Shown one piece after another: positions 19,845 to 28,996 of a stretch of 64,000 nucleotides of DNA (the first letter of the stretch is position 1; each line of letters begins with the position of its first letter). Position numbers and translations under genes: made by a program. Under the pieces are notes generated by a model that was not told where the DNA came from, made no database searches, and saw only the letters and a program-made list of their open reading frames with translations. Source of the DNA: Salmonella enterica subsp. diarizonae (GTDB lineage Bacteria; Pseudomonadota; Gammaproteobacteria; Enterobacterales; Enterobacteriaceae); assembly GCF_008692785.1 (NCBI RefSeq), contig NZ_VXJV01000003.1:124001-188000 (forward strand), written 5' to 3'.

Positions 19845-21496
19845 GGAATCATCCAGGTTAAAACATAGGCCTGAAGCGTAGTGATCACGCCCACCATACA
19901 GGTGAAGATCAGGCTGTGTTTGACGGTAAAACGGAACAGATCGGACTCTTTCCCTACCAGCCCCACTGCCGCGCAGGCGATGGCGATAGACTGTGGCGAG
20001 ATCATCTTCCCGGTTACGCCTCCAGTGGTATTCGCCGCCACCATCAGCACATCAGAGACGCCGATTTGCTGCGCCGCAGTAGCCTGTAGAGAGGCAAACA
20101 GCGCGTTAGATGAGGTATCCGAGCCGGTCAGGAAGACGCCCAGCCAGCCGAGGAACGGCGAGAAGAACGTGAAGGCGCTGCCGGTGTGCGCCAGCGCTAA
20201 CGCCAGCGTAGAAGAAAGCCCGGAATAGTTCGAGATAAACGCGAACGCCAGTACCATACCGATGGAGTAAATCGGCAACGCCAGCTCTTTCAGCGTGCTG
20301 CCAAAGGTCTGGATTGCGGCTGAGGGTTTCATTTTCAGCCAGACGATAGACAACAGCGCGGCGAACAGGATCGCGGTGCCAGTGGCGGAGAACCAGTCAA
20401 ATTTATACACCGCAGCGTAAGCGGTCGCTTCGTGTACGACCGGCGGCATACGGGCGACCAGTTTATCGAGATATGGCACCGGAACGTTAATAACCCAGTC
20501 ATACAGCGCGCCACCGGGGGCAAACAGCGCTTTGAACGGCGGTACGCTCCAGAGGGTGACCGTGGCAGTCAGGAACAGGAACGGCGACCAGGCGCGAACA
20601 ATTTGCCCCTTCGTATAGTGGGTGCGGGCCAGCGTCTGATCGACCTGCGACGCGCCCATATCGCCGAAGCGGAAGATGCGTACCGGCTGCCAACGTTTGA
20701 GGAACAGCGTCAGGCACACCAGAGACACCAGTGAAGAGATAATGTCCGGCAGTTCCGGCCCGATAAAGTTGGAGCTGAGATACTGGGCGATAGCAAATGA
20801 ACCGCCAGAGACCATCACCGCAGGCCAGGTTTCTTTCACGCCGCGCCAGCCGTCCATAATCGCCATAATCCAGAACAGGACGATAATGGTCAGGAACGGC
20901 AACTGGCGGCCCACCATCTGACCGATTTCAAAGCTGTCCAGGCCCGTGACCTGTCCGGCAACCAGAATCGGAATGCCCATCGCGCCAAATGCAACCGGCG
21001 CCGTGTTTACAATCAGGCACAGCCCTGCCGCATACAGCGGATTAAAGCCTAACCCCACTAGCAGCGCGGCGGTAATCGCCACCGGCGCGCCGAAACCCGC
21101 CGCGCCTTCAAGGAACGCGCCGAAGCAGAAGCCGACAATCAGCATTTGCAGGCGTTGATCGGGCGTAATCGACAGAATTGACGAGCGGATAATGTCAAAC
21201 TGTCCGGTCTTTACCGAAATTTTATAGACGAAGACCGCGGCGATAATGATCCAGGCAATCGGCCATAGCCCGTAGAAGAAGCCGTACACGACCGATGCCA
21301 GTGCGTGATCTACCGGCATTTTATAGAACAGCAGCGCGACGGCGAGCGCGATAACTACCGTCCACGAGGCGGCAACATAGCCTTTTAGCTTGAGTTTAAT
21401 CAGGGCGAAAAAGAAGAACAGGATCGGGAGCGATGCGATCAGGCTGGAAAGCCAGATATTACCCGCCGGGTCATAGTTTTGTTGCCAGAGGTTCAT
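19841..21496 (-). CDS. lldP: L-lactate permease
   Basis: Inner-membrane proton symporter of 551 residues for L-lactate (also D-lactate and glycolate in E. coli), with a dozen or more hydrophobic spans across its length. An upstream ATG would add nine residues; the ATG at 21496 gives [16 protein letters not shown], the family start, and follows an AGGAG ribosome site. It is the first gene of the lld operon. Confidence 0.95.
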   Translation of the reverse strand: MNLWQQNYDPAGNIWLSSLIASLPILFFFFALIKLKLKGYVAASWTVVIALAVALLFYKMPVDHALASVVYGFFYGLWPIAWIIIAAVFVYKISVKTGQFDIIRSSILSITPDQRLQMLIVGFCFGAFLEGAAGFGAPVAITAALLVGLGFNPLYAAGLCLIVNTAPVAFGAMGIPILVAGQVTGLDSFEIGQMVGRQLPFLTIIVLFWIMAIMDGWRGVKETWPAVMVSGGSFAIAQYLSSNFIGPELPDIISSLVSLVCLTLFLKRWQPVRIFRFGDMGASQVDQTLARTHYTKGQIVRAWSPFLFLTATVTLWSVPPFKALFAPGGALYDWVINVPVPYLDKLVARMPPVVHEATAYAAVYKFDWFSATGTAILFAALLSIVWLKMKPSAAIQTFGSTLKELALPIYSIGMVLAFAFISNYSGLSSTLALALAHTGSAFTFFSPFLGWLGVFLTGSDTSSNALFASLQATAAQQIGVSDVLMVAANTTGGVTGKMISPQSIAIACAAVGLVGKESDLFRFTVKHSLIFTCMVGVITTLQAYVLTWMIP

Positions 21497-21574
21497 TGCA
21501 GGTCTCCTGAGAACCACACGCATAATGGGATGAATCTTTTGCTCATCTCGTTGGGGTCACATTATGTGTAAAAG

Positions 21575-21585
21575 TGGTCCTGCCA
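21575..21585 (-). promoter_or_regulatory. Proximal LldR operator candidate
   Basis: TGG-N5-CCA dyad, read GTGGTCCTGCCAA in its context, 78 bases upstream of the lldP start. It resembles the known LldR sites of E. coli and pairs with a second site 114 bases further upstream. Confidence 0.65.
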
Positions 21586-21699
21586 ATATTGTTGTGTATG
21601 GATAATGACAACGAATAGTTAACCAGATGTTATTTATTGGCAACGGTAGTGTAGAGTTAATTTAATGAAATGTGAACCTGTGGTCGGATTCAGCGGGAA

Positions 21700-21712
21700 T
21701 TGGTAGGGCCAA
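21700..21712 (-). promoter_or_regulatory. Distal LldR operator candidate
   Basis: TTGG-N5-CCAA perfect dyad 204 bases upstream of lldP, of the same pattern as the proximal site. In E. coli LldR uses two operators flanking the promoter, with looping proposed; the same layout is inferred here. Confidence 0.68.
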
Positions 21713-21769
21713 TGATTCAGTCAGAAGAAGGGAAGAACCGGGTAAGCAAAAGCGCCGCCCGGTCAACGT

Positions 21770-22132
21770 TTAGAATTCTGTTTTACTAAAGCCTGTCATC
21801 TCTTTGAGCCCCATTTCCCGGCCCAGCGCCGTCATCGGGTGTACCACGATCAGGCCGCGTGCGCTTTTCTTGAGTTTGCCCATATCGGCCTGCTCTTTTT
21901 TAGTGATGGCGCGGCGAAACGGCAGGTTCATCAGCTTCTGCGCTTCTTTACTCAGTTTCTGGCTGTGTATTTCGCGCAGACGGATAATTTCTGCTTCCAG
22001 CGTCTCTTTTTCTTTTTCCAGCTCCGCGTATTTATCGGCGGATTCAACCAGCGAGAGACCTGCCTGCTGGTGGCGAATAGCGTCAAGACGATCGCTCAGG
22101 CGTTTAATTTCGTTTTTTTCGACTTCTTTCAT
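21770..22132 (-). CDS. yibL: Ribosome-associated protein YibL
   Basis: Small cytoplasmic protein of 120 residues. The first two thirds are strongly charged and helical, probably coiled coil (about 1-70, heptad-like [11 protein letters not shown] and [16 protein letters not shown]); a basic patch [13 protein letters not shown] follows. The family has been found with ribosomes; its role is unknown. It lies between the lld operator region and a 290-base gap before yibT. Confidence 0.88.
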   Translation of the reverse strand: MKEVEKNEIKRLSDRLDAIRHQQAGLSLVESADKYAELEKEKETLEAEIIRLREIHSQKLSKEAQKLMNLPFRRAITKKEQADMGKLKKSARGLIVVHPMTALGREMGLKEMTGFSKTEF

Positions 22133-22422
22133 GGGATAGCTTCTGATAGAAATGGGATAGATATCCTATAGTATGCGCGCAGTGGGTGATTCTTCACAAC
22201 TCATGGCATAAAGATAATCAATTATGGCAAGTATTACACCGCTAATTATTTAACTATCTCTTTGAGAATAAAATCCTTTTTTTTCGTAAAAAAGATGAAG
22301 CGCCTTTTTGCCGGCAAGAAAAGCGATTAAGCACATTTTCCTCAATGACAACGCTAAATCGATCCTAAACTCAAATAAGCGGCCGCGGGAATCAGACGCG
22401 GGTCACACATGGAGGATCTATC

Positions 22423-22632
22423 ATGGCAAAAATAGGTGGGAACGTACCATTTCTTATTGATAAAGCCGTCGATTTTATGGCGTCCAGCCAGGCGTTCCGT
22501 GAGTATTTGAATAAAACGCCGCCGCGTAATTATGTTCCTTCCGAAGTGCCGTCGGAGAGCGCGCCCATTTATTTGCAGCGCCTGGAATATTACCGGCGGT
22601 TGTACCGACCAAAAGAAGAAGAAAGAGGTTAA
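22423..22632 (+). CDS. yibT: Small uncharacterised protein YibT
   Basis: Protein of 69 residues with a strong GGAGG ribosome site 8 bases before ATG. It has no membrane span or signal peptide; the C-terminal half is rich in Tyr and Arg ([19 protein letters not shown]). It is conserved at this locus in E. coli and relatives and has no known function that I can support. It converges on mtlR with only 9 bases between stops. The 290-base region upstream (22133-22422) is AT-rich and may hold its promoter. Confidence 0.82.
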   Translation: MAKIGGNVPFLIDKAVDFMASSQAFREYLNKTPPRNYVPSEVPSESAPIYLQRLEYYRRLYRPKEEERG

Positions 22633-22641
22633 CGGCGGGAT

Positions 22642-23232
22642 TTACTTTTGAAAGGCCTTTTTTAAGCTGATTTTAGAAATCAGCTCGGTCAGGGAGAGAA
22701 CCATTGTCGAACGCACCGCCTGCTGGTAGCGCTGAATTTGCATGGCGTATAGCGCCGCGTCGGACGTATCAAAATGCGGTGGCGGCGGCAGCGCCATGAC
22801 GCAGTGCAGTTCGCCAAACGGTCCGAGGATCTCATCGTCGGTAAAGGCATATTCATTGCCGTCGTGATTCAGCTCTTCGCGCAGTGCCATTAACAGCTCC
22901 GCATCTTCATATTCGGTACGGCTGAGTACGCCCAGGCCATAGATAAGTTTTAGACGTACCGAAAGATCGCCCAGCGGCCCGTCGCCGTCCAGCAACGGTT
23001 CCACAGCGTATTTCACGGCATAGTCGTCTTTGCGAAACACCTGGAGCACCAGGATATTCACTGCCTCGGTCAATAACTCGACGGCGGTAATCAGGAAGCT
23101 CCGTACGGTTTTGCCAGCATTCAGACGCTCAAGCACACGATTTTCAAAGGCCTGGGTTTGTTCCATTATTGCCTGCATATCTGACAATCTGTTATTTGGG
23201 CGCAGGCTAACCTGCGCCGGGTTCTGCATCAT
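22642..23232 (-). CDS. mtlR: Mannitol operon repressor MtlR
   Basis: Helical regulator of 196 residues of the MtlR family, which lacks a recognised DNA-binding motif. In E. coli it dampens mtl expression. The protein is recognised by [11 protein letters not shown] near its start, the long central [18 protein letters not shown] helix, and the C-terminal [19 protein letters not shown]. Its ATG overlaps the mtlD stop. Two ATG codons stand in tandem, so the true start may be one codon later. Confidence 0.92.
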   Translation of the reverse strand: MMQNPAQVSLRPNNRLSDMQAIMEQTQAFENRVLERLNAGKTVRSFLITAVELLTEAVNILVLQVFRKDDYAVKYAVEPLLDGDGPLGDLSVRLKLIYGLGVLSRTEYEDAELLMALREELNHDGNEYAFTDDEILGPFGELHCVMALPPPPHFDTSDAALYAMQIQRYQQAVRSTMVLSLTELISKISLKKAFQK

Positions 23233-24377
23233 TTGGTCGCGTTATATGCGTTAACCGCCTCCGCCACCACATCGCTATTGGCATCCAGCCCGGAAATTTG
23301 CGCCAGCGCGGCCTGCGGGCCTTTTTCGGTAATCAGAGCCGCCAGCTCCTGCGCCTGTGGATCTTCATCGCTACGGAAATGCATCGCCGCCGCGATCCCT
23401 TTCACCAGATTCACATGCGGCAGACCATATTCCAGGGTGCCAAGCAGCGGTTTGATCAGACGGTCGCCCGCGCTGAGTTTGCGTAGCGGCTGACGGCCTA
23501 CGCGTTCGACGTCATCTTTCAGATACGGGTTTTCAAAACGACCGAGGATTTTCTGAATGTATGCCGCATGTTTGTCGGCATCAAAACCGTAGCGTTTGAT
23601 CAGCACCGCGCCGCTTTCTTCCATCGCGCCTTTAACCACCGCGCGAATACTCTCGTCGAGAATGGCGTCGCGAATGGTCTGATGACCGGCTAATTTGCCG
23701 AGGTACGCGGTTATAGCATGCCCCGTGTTCAGCGTGAAGAGTTTACGTTCGACAAATGCCATCAGGTTATCCGTTAACTCCATCCCCGGAATGGTCGGCA
23801 ACGCGCCTTTAAACTGGGTTTTATCGACGATCCACTCGCTGAAGGTTTCTACCGTTACTTCCAGCGGGTCATGGGTGGCGGAAGCGGAAGGTGGCACGAT
23901 ACGGTCAACGGCGGAATCTACAAAACCGACGTGCTGTTCAACCCAGGCTTTATCGCCATCCGCCAGCGCGTTCATCACATGGCCTTTGAGCTGCGTGGTA
24001 CCGCGCACCATATTTTCGCAGGCGATGATATTCAGCGGGGCATCCACGCCCTGCGCCTTACGTTTTGCCAGCCCTTTAGCGATAGCCGGGGCGATACGCT
24101 CCAGGACCACCGGGCCGACAGCAGTCGTCACCAGATCGACGCTGGTAATCAGCTCTACCACCTCATCGCCGATGCTACTTACCGCGTTAACGCCGGAGAC
24201 CGTATCCACTTGCTCATTTTCACCCACGACATGGACCTGATAGCTATGACGGGCATTCAGGGCGTCAAGCACCACCTGATTTACATCCGCAAACGTCAGT
24301 TGTATCCCCGCGTCAGCCAGCAATTTGCCGATAAAGCCACGACCGATATTACCTGCGCCAAAATGTAATGCTTTCAT
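23229..24377 (-). CDS. mtlD: Mannitol-1-phosphate 5-dehydrogenase
   Basis: NAD-dependent enzyme of 382 residues that turns mannitol 1-phosphate into fructose 6-phosphate. The nucleotide site is at the N-terminus, [17 protein letters not shown]; the polyol dehydrogenase catalytic segment is near residue 205-215 with [12 protein letters not shown], including the lysine. It is second in mtlA-mtlD-mtlR, 129 bases after mtlA, across a repeat-rich spacer. Confidence 0.96.
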   Translation of the reverse strand: MKALHFGAGNIGRGFIGKLLADAGIQLTFADVNQVVLDALNARHSYQVHVVGENEQVDTVSGVNAVSSIGDEVVELITSVDLVTTAVGPVVLERIAPAIAKGLAKRKAQGVDAPLNIIACENMVRGTTQLKGHVMNALADGDKAWVEQHVGFVDSAVDRIVPPSASATHDPLEVTVETFSEWIVDKTQFKGALPTIPGMELTDNLMAFVERKLFTLNTGHAITAYLGKLAGHQTIRDAILDESIRAVVKGAMEESGAVLIKRYGFDADKHAAYIQKILGRFENPYLKDDVERVGRQPLRKLSAGDRLIKPLLGTLEYGLPHVNLVKGIAAAMHFRSDEDPQAQELAALITEKGPQAALAQISGLDANSDVVAEAVNAYNATK

Positions 24378-24402
24378 AGTATTAACCTTTATTAATGTTT
24401 TT

Positions 24403-24498
24403 ACCCGAGAGGGCTGGGGTGAGGCTTTCCCCTCAACCTAACCCTCTCCCTTGCGGGAGAGGAAACCGTAGGCCCGGTAAGCGTAGCGTCACCGGGCA
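24403..24498. repeat. Repeat-rich spacer between mtlA and mtlD (BIME-like)
   Basis: Three inverted elements: an imperfect 18-base pair around 24403-24420 and 24429-24449, a perfect hairpin CCTCTCCC (24443-24450) with GGGAGAGG (24455-24462), and a REP palindrome GCCCGGT (24472-24478) with ACCGGGC (24491-24497). Such elements in operons often shield upstream mRNA from 3' decay. Confidence 0.75.
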
Positions 24499-24506
24499 AA
24501 CAGAAC

Positions 24507-26420
24507 TTACTTACGGCCTGCCAGCAGTTCCAGCACTTCATCGACGCTGGTGGTGTGCGCCAGACGTTCAATAACTGACTCGTCATCCAGAGCGTTAGTC
24601 AGGCTGGTAATCACCTGAATGTGCTCATTATTACGAGCGGCGATGCCGATGACCAGACGCGCGATGTCATCTTCTTCCTCGCCGAAGCGCACGCCTTCCG
24701 GATACTGGCAGAACACCACGCCGGTTTTCAGTACGCGATCTTTCGCTTCCACCGTACCGTGCGGCACTGCGATAGACTCGCCCAGATAGGTCGGGGTGAG
24801 CTTTTCACGTTCCAGCATCGCGTCGACGTATTCCGGCTGTACGTAGCCGCCTTTCACCAACTGCTCGCCGGCGAAGCGAATCGCCTCTTCTTTCGTGGCC
24901 GCTTTACGTCCGAGGAAGATATTCTCCGCGCCCAGCTTGAACAGGTTGTTATCGCCTTCCTCAAAGCTATCTTTCAGATGGTCACGTACCTTTTCTTCAT
25001 TGGTATTGTGGCGCTGTGCGGCAACCAGACGTTCGGTCAGGCTGGTGTACAGGCCGCTATCCAGGAAGTTGGTCAGCGAAATATGCTGCGCCTGCGGTAC
25101 CTGGCGCATCGCACGCTCGGTAAGGTCGCGGTGAGTAATGACCAGATCCACATCCGGCGGCAGATTGTTAATGGCGCTGTTGGTGACGGAGATCTGGCTC
25201 AGACCCGCATCCTGTACTTTCTTACGCAGTACCCCTGCGCCCATCGCGCTGGAACCCATACCGGCATCGCAGGCGACAATGATTTTACGTACATGGCTGA
25301 GGTCGTTGGTGACATCGCCAGCCGCCAGCGGAGAGGCGCCTTTGGACTGTGCTTTCATGTCATGCATACGACGGGTGGCCGCTTCAATGTCATCTTCTTC
25401 TTTCACTTTGCTGGTTTTCAGCAGAATTGCAGAAACCACGAAGGAGACCGCCATTGCCGCCACGATGGCAGTGATGTTAGCGAAGTAAGCGCCTTTTGGC
25501 GTCATCGCCAGTACCGCCAGAATGGAACCCGGAGACGCCGGAGAGACCAGACCGCCGTTCAGGATGGTCAGGGTGAATACGCCGGTCATACCGCCGAGAA
25601 TCACCGCCAGAATCAGGCGCGGGTTCATCAGCACGTACGGGAAGTAGATCTCGTGGATACCGCCCAGGAAGTGGATAATTGCCGCGCCGCCCGCAGACTG
25701 TTTAGCGCTGCCGCGACCGAAGAACATGTACGCCAGCAGGACACCCATCCCCGGACCCGGGTTAGCTTCAATCAGGAAGAAGATGGATTTACCCATCTCA
25801 TGGGACTGCTGGATACCCAGCGGTGAGAAGATACCGTGGTTAATCGCGTTATTGAGGAACAGGATTTTCGCCGGTTCAACAAAAATGGACGCCAGCGGCA
25901 GCATATCGTGCGCCACCATGAAGTTAACGCCCGCCGCCAGAATTTTGGACAGGACTTCAACCGCCGGACCAATACCGAGGAACGCCAGCATGGCGAGGAT
26001 CATACCGATAATGCCAGCGGAGAAGTTGTTCACCAGCATCTCAAAACCGGATTTGATCTTACCGTCTACCCAACTGTCGAATTTCTTAATGCAGTAGCCG
26101 CCCAACGGACCGGCGATCATCGAGCCGAGGAACATCGGCATATCCGCGCCGACTATAACGCCCATGGTAGTGATAGCGCCCACCACGCCGCCGCGCTCGC
26201 CGCCAACCAGACGACCGCCGGTATAACCGATTAGCAGCGGCAGCAGGTAGGTGATCATCGGACCAACCAGTTTCGCCAGAGTTTCGTTAGGCAACCACCC
26301 TGTCGGAATAAATAATGCGGTGATAATACCCCACGCGATAAACGCGCCGATATTAGGCATCACCATATTGCTGAGGAATCGACCAAAGCTTTGCACTTTG
26401 ATCTTAATATCGGATGACAT
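24507..26420 (-). CDS. mtlA: PTS mannitol-specific EIICBA component
   Basis: Inner-membrane permease and kinase of 637 residues that imports mannitol as mannitol 1-phosphate. Domain order: membrane EIIC (about 1-335), EIIB with the phospho-cysteine Cys384 in ACDAGMGSSAMG, EIIA with the phospho-histidine His554 in AVPHGTVEAKD. The EIIC GGIHEIYFPY motif is at about 253-262. An upstream ATG would add 41 residues, but the ATG at 26420 gives MSSDIKIKVQ, fits the family, and has an AAGGGG ribosome site. First gene of the operon; four CRP sites lie upstream. Confidence 0.97.
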   Translation of the reverse strand: MSSDIKIKVQSFGRFLSNMVMPNIGAFIAWGIITALFIPTGWLPNETLAKLVGPMITYLLPLLIGYTGGRLVGGERGGVVGAITTMGVIVGADMPMFLGSMIAGPLGGYCIKKFDSWVDGKIKSGFEMLVNNFSAGIIGMILAMLAFLGIGPAVEVLSKILAAGVNFMVAHDMLPLASIFVEPAKILFLNNAINHGIFSPLGIQQSHEMGKSIFFLIEANPGPGMGVLLAYMFFGRGSAKQSAGGAAIIHFLGGIHEIYFPYVLMNPRLILAVILGGMTGVFTLTILNGGLVSPASPGSILAVLAMTPKGAYFANITAIVAAMAVSFVVSAILLKTSKVKEEDDIEAATRRMHDMKAQSKGASPLAAGDVTNDLSHVRKIIVACDAGMGSSAMGAGVLRKKVQDAGLSQISVTNSAINNLPPDVDLVITHRDLTERAMRQVPQAQHISLTNFLDSGLYTSLTERLVAAQRHNTNEEKVRDHLKDSFEEGDNNLFKLGAENIFLGRKAATKEEAIRFAGEQLVKGGYVQPEYVDAMLEREKLTPTYLGESIAVPHGTVEAKDRVLKTGVVFCQYPEGVRFGEEEDDIARLVIGIAARNNEHIQVITSLTNALDDESVIERLAHTTSVDEVLELLAGRK

Positions 26421-26565
26421 AAAAACACCCCTTCTTATGTTGCTGTCGCGCAGGCTGAAAAGCCCAAGGTTTGTTAATGTAGCGGCAGAGGTAGCCGGAC
26501 CCTGTAGTGTAGATACTGCGCAATCTGGCACTGAATCGTTCAACTGTCCAGACAGGGACAGTTAA

Positions 26566-26581
26566 TGTGATTTAGATCGCA
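26566..26581. promoter_or_regulatory. CRP site 1 upstream of mtlA
   Basis: TGTGA-N6-TCGCA, one mismatch from the CRP consensus, 146 bases upstream of the mtlA start. Confidence 0.65.
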
Positions 26582-26609
26582 TAAATATAGGGGGTAGAGA
26601 GGTAATTGA

Positions 26610-26625
26610 TGTGATATTGATCACA
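26610..26625. promoter_or_regulatory. CRP site 2 upstream of mtlA
   Basis: Perfect TGTGA-N6-TCACA match, 44 bases beyond site 1. Confidence 0.8.
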
Positions 26626-26682
26626 AAATTACTGTGTAAAAAAACAACGCATCTAATTTTTAGACCTTAAAAGGCAATTTTA

Positions 26683-26698
26683 TGTGAGATATTTCACA
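26683..26698. promoter_or_regulatory. CRP site 3 upstream of mtlA
   Basis: Perfect TGTGA-N6-TCACA match. The spacing to site 2 is 73 bases, near seven helical turns. Confidence 0.8.
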
Positions 26699-26726
26699 CT
26701 TTTATTTTGGTGCTTTGTTGAATTTT

Positions 26727-26742
26727 TGTGATCATCTTCACA
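26727..26742. promoter_or_regulatory. CRP site 4 upstream of mtlA
   Basis: Perfect TGTGA-N6-TCACA match, 44 bases beyond site 3. The E. coli mtl promoter also carries several CRP sites. The rest of the 477-base mtlA-yibF gap (26743-26897) shows no further gene and should contain the yibF promoter. Confidence 0.8.
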
Positions 26743-26897
26743 AGAAATTTTAGGCCCGGGTAACGTCAATACGATCCGGCAAACATTTTGTCGCGAGCCC
26801 TCTCACGTTATGTCACTCAGCAACTTCCTTTAGCGTCTCTTTTCGTTTATTTGAGCCATACTATGATTTTTACTTGGTTGGCAAAAAAGGACACGGC

Positions 26898-27506
26898 ATG
26901 AAACTCATCGGTAGCTATACTAGCCCTTTTGTGCGCAAAATCTCTGTTCTGCTGCTGGAAAAGGGCATCACCTTCGAATTTGTTAACGAACTGCCCTACG
27001 AGGCGGATAACGGCGTGGCGCAATACAACCCTCTGGGTAAGGTGCCGGCACTGGTGACGGAGAAAGGGGAATGTTGGTTCGATTCGCCGATCATCGCGGA
27101 ATATATTGAGCTGCTGGATATCGCGCCAGCGATGCTCCCGCGTGACCCCATGGCGGCGCTTAAAATTCGCCAGCTTGAAGCGTTGGCCGATGGCATTATG
27201 GATGCCGCGTTGGTCTCTGTACGCGAACAGGCGCGTCCGGCGGCGCAGCAATCGGAAACGGAACTGCTGCGCCAGCGGGAAAAAATCAACCGCAGTCTGG
27301 ATATGCTCGAAGGTGATCTGAGCGACGGGACCCTAAAAACGGATACGGTGAATCTGGCGACTATCGCGATTGCCTGTGCGGTAGGCTATCTCAACTTCCG
27401 CCGGGTCGCGCCGGGCTGGTGCGTTGGCCGCCCCCACCTGGTCAAACTGGTCGAAACGCTTTTTCAGCGCGAAAGCTTTGCCCGCACCGAAGCACCGAAG
27501 GCTTGA
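26898..27506 (+). CDS. yibF: Glutathione S-transferase family protein YibF
   Basis: Protein of 202 residues with an N-terminal thioredoxin-like GST domain (1-80; SYTSPFVRK active-site region, glutathione-binding [10 protein letters not shown] and [11 protein letters not shown]) and a helical C-terminal domain (about 90-200). Substrate unknown. The ATG at 26898 after AAAGG is preferred over the TTG 24 bases earlier because it gives the family start [11 protein letters not shown]. It ends 98 bases before selA, read the same way, with a hairpin between. Confidence 0.92.
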   Translation: MKLIGSYTSPFVRKISVLLLEKGITFEFVNELPYEADNGVAQYNPLGKVPALVTEKGECWFDSPIIAEYIELLDIAPAMLPRDPMAALKIRQLEALADGIMDAALVSVREQARPAAQQSETELLRQREKINRSLDMLEGDLSDGTLKTDTVNLATIAIACAVGYLNFRRVAPGWCVGRPHLVKLVETLFQRESFARTEAPKA

Positions 27507-27561
27507 CGCGCATTATGTCCGCCTGAGCAAACTCACGTTACAATCCCCCTCAAGTCGATAT

Positions 27562-27582
27562 CCCTCTCCAGCCAGGAGAGGG
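27562..27582 (+). other. Perfect hairpin in the selA leader
   Basis: CCCTCTCC (27562-27569) pairs with GGAGAGGG (27575-27582) around a five-base loop, 22 bases before the selA start. No T-run follows. A SelB-binding, SECIS-like structure has been described in the E. coli selAB leader; whether this is its equivalent is untested. Confidence 0.6.
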
Positions 27583-27604
27583 CCACCAACAGCCAGGCAT
27601 TTTC

Positions 27605-28996
27605 ATGACAAGCGAAACGCGTACACTCTACAGCCAGCTTCCTGCTATTGATCGCTTATTGCACGATAGCGCTTTTCTTTCTCTGCGCGATCGGTATGGC
27701 CATACCCAGGTGGTTGATCTGCTTAGGCGGATGCTTGACGACGCGCGCGACGTCATACGGAATACGCAGACGCTTCCCGACTGGTGCGCAGACTGGGCGC
27801 AAGAGGCGAAACGACGGCTGGAAAATGCGGCGCAAAGCGCGCTGCGCCCGGTGATTAACCTGACGGGGACGGTGTTGCACACCAATCTTGGCCGCGCATT
27901 GCAGGCGCAAGAAGCGATTGAGGCGGTAACGCAGGCGATGCGGGCGCCGGTGACGCTGGAATACGATTTGGATGGCGCCGGGCGGGGGCATCGCGACCAG
28001 GCGCTGGCGACGCTGTTATGCCGTATCACCGGGGCGGAGGACGCCTGTATCGTCAATAACAATGCGGCGGCGGTATTGCTGATGCTGGCGGCGACCGCCA
28101 GCGGCAAAGAGGTGGTGGTTTCGCGTGGCGAACTGGTCGAAATCGGCGGCGCGTTTCGTATTCCGGATGTCATGCGCCAGGCGGGTTGTACGCTGCATGA
28201 AGTGGGTACCACCAACCGGACGCACGCGAAAGATTACCGTCAGGCGGTAAATGAAAATACCGGGCTGTTGATGAAGGTACATACCAGTAATTACAGCATT
28301 GAGGGCTTTACCAAAACGGTAGAGGAAGCAGAGCTGGCGGAAATTGGGCGAGAGCTGGATATTCCGGTGGTGGCGGATCTGGGCAGTGGTTCGCTGGTGG
28401 ATTTAAGTCAATATGGCTTACCCAAAGAGCCGATGCCGCAGCAGCTAATTGCCGCAGGCGTCAGCCTGGTAAGCTTCTCCGGCGATAAGTTGCTGGGCGG
28501 GCCGCAGGCCGGGATCATCGTCGGCAAAAAAGCGATGATTGCCCAACTGCAAAGCCATCCGCTGAAACGCGCCCTGCGCGCGGATAAAATGACGCTGGCG
28601 GCGCTGGAGGCGACGTTACGTCTGTATCTGCACCCGGAAGCGTTGGCGGAAAAATTACCCACGCTGCGTCTGTTAACCCGCAGTGAGGCGTCGATTCACG
28701 AACAAGCGCAGCGGTTACAGACGCGGCTGGCGACGCGTTACGGCGATGAATTTGCGCTGGAGGTTAAGCCCTGTCTATCGCAAATCGGCAGCGGTTCATT
28801 ACCGGTAGACCGCCTCCCCAGCGCCGCCATAACCTTTACCCCGCACGATGGGCGCGGTAGTCGACTGGAGGCCCTGGCGGCCCACTGGCGCACGCTGCCT
28901 GTACCGGTCATTGGTCGAATTTATGATGGCCGTTTATGGCTGGATATGCGCTGTCTTGAAGACGAAAGCCGGTTTATGGAGATGATGCTGAAATGA
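27605..28996 (+). CDS. selA: L-seryl-tRNA(Sec) selenium transferase
   Basis: PLP enzyme of 463 residues that converts seryl-tRNA(Sec) to selenocysteinyl-tRNA(Sec) using selenophosphate. It is a large ring-shaped oligomer in E. coli. The PLP lysine is in [17 protein letters not shown], at about residue 295; other marks are [16 protein letters not shown] near 82 and [15 protein letters not shown] near 145. Its stop overlaps the selB ATG by four bases (ATGA). Confidence 0.97.
   Translation: MTSETRTLYSQLPAIDRLLHDSAFLSLRDRYGHTQVVDLLRRMLDDARDVIRNTQTLPDWCADWAQEAKRRLENAAQSALRPVINLTGTVLHTNLGRALQAQEAIEAVTQAMRAPVTLEYDLDGAGRGHRDQALATLLCRITGAEDACIVNNNAAAVLLMLAATASGKEVVVSRGELVEIGGAFRIPDVMRQAGCTLHEVGTTNRTHAKDYRQAVNENTGLLMKVHTSNYSIEGFTKTVEEAELAEIGRELDIPVVADLGSGSLVDLSQYGLPKEPMPQQLIAAGVSLVSFSGDKLLGGPQAGIIVGKKAMIAQLQSHPLKRALRADKMTLAALEATLRLYLHPEALAEKLPTLRLLTRSEASIHEQAQRLQTRLATRYGDEFALEVKPCLSQIGSGSLPVDRLPSAAITFTPHDGRGSRLEALAAHWRTLPVPVIGRIYDGRLWLDMRCLEDESRFMEMMLK

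Noticed and set aside
24621-25826. A 401-codon open frame opposite mtlA
   Set aside because: Lies fully inside mtlA, whose domains and active sites are clear; composition is that of an antisense mirror.
26421-26543. N-terminal extension of 41 residues on MtlA
   Set aside because: The internal ATG gives the known N-terminus and has a good ribosome site; the extension is not membrane-like and lies in the leader.
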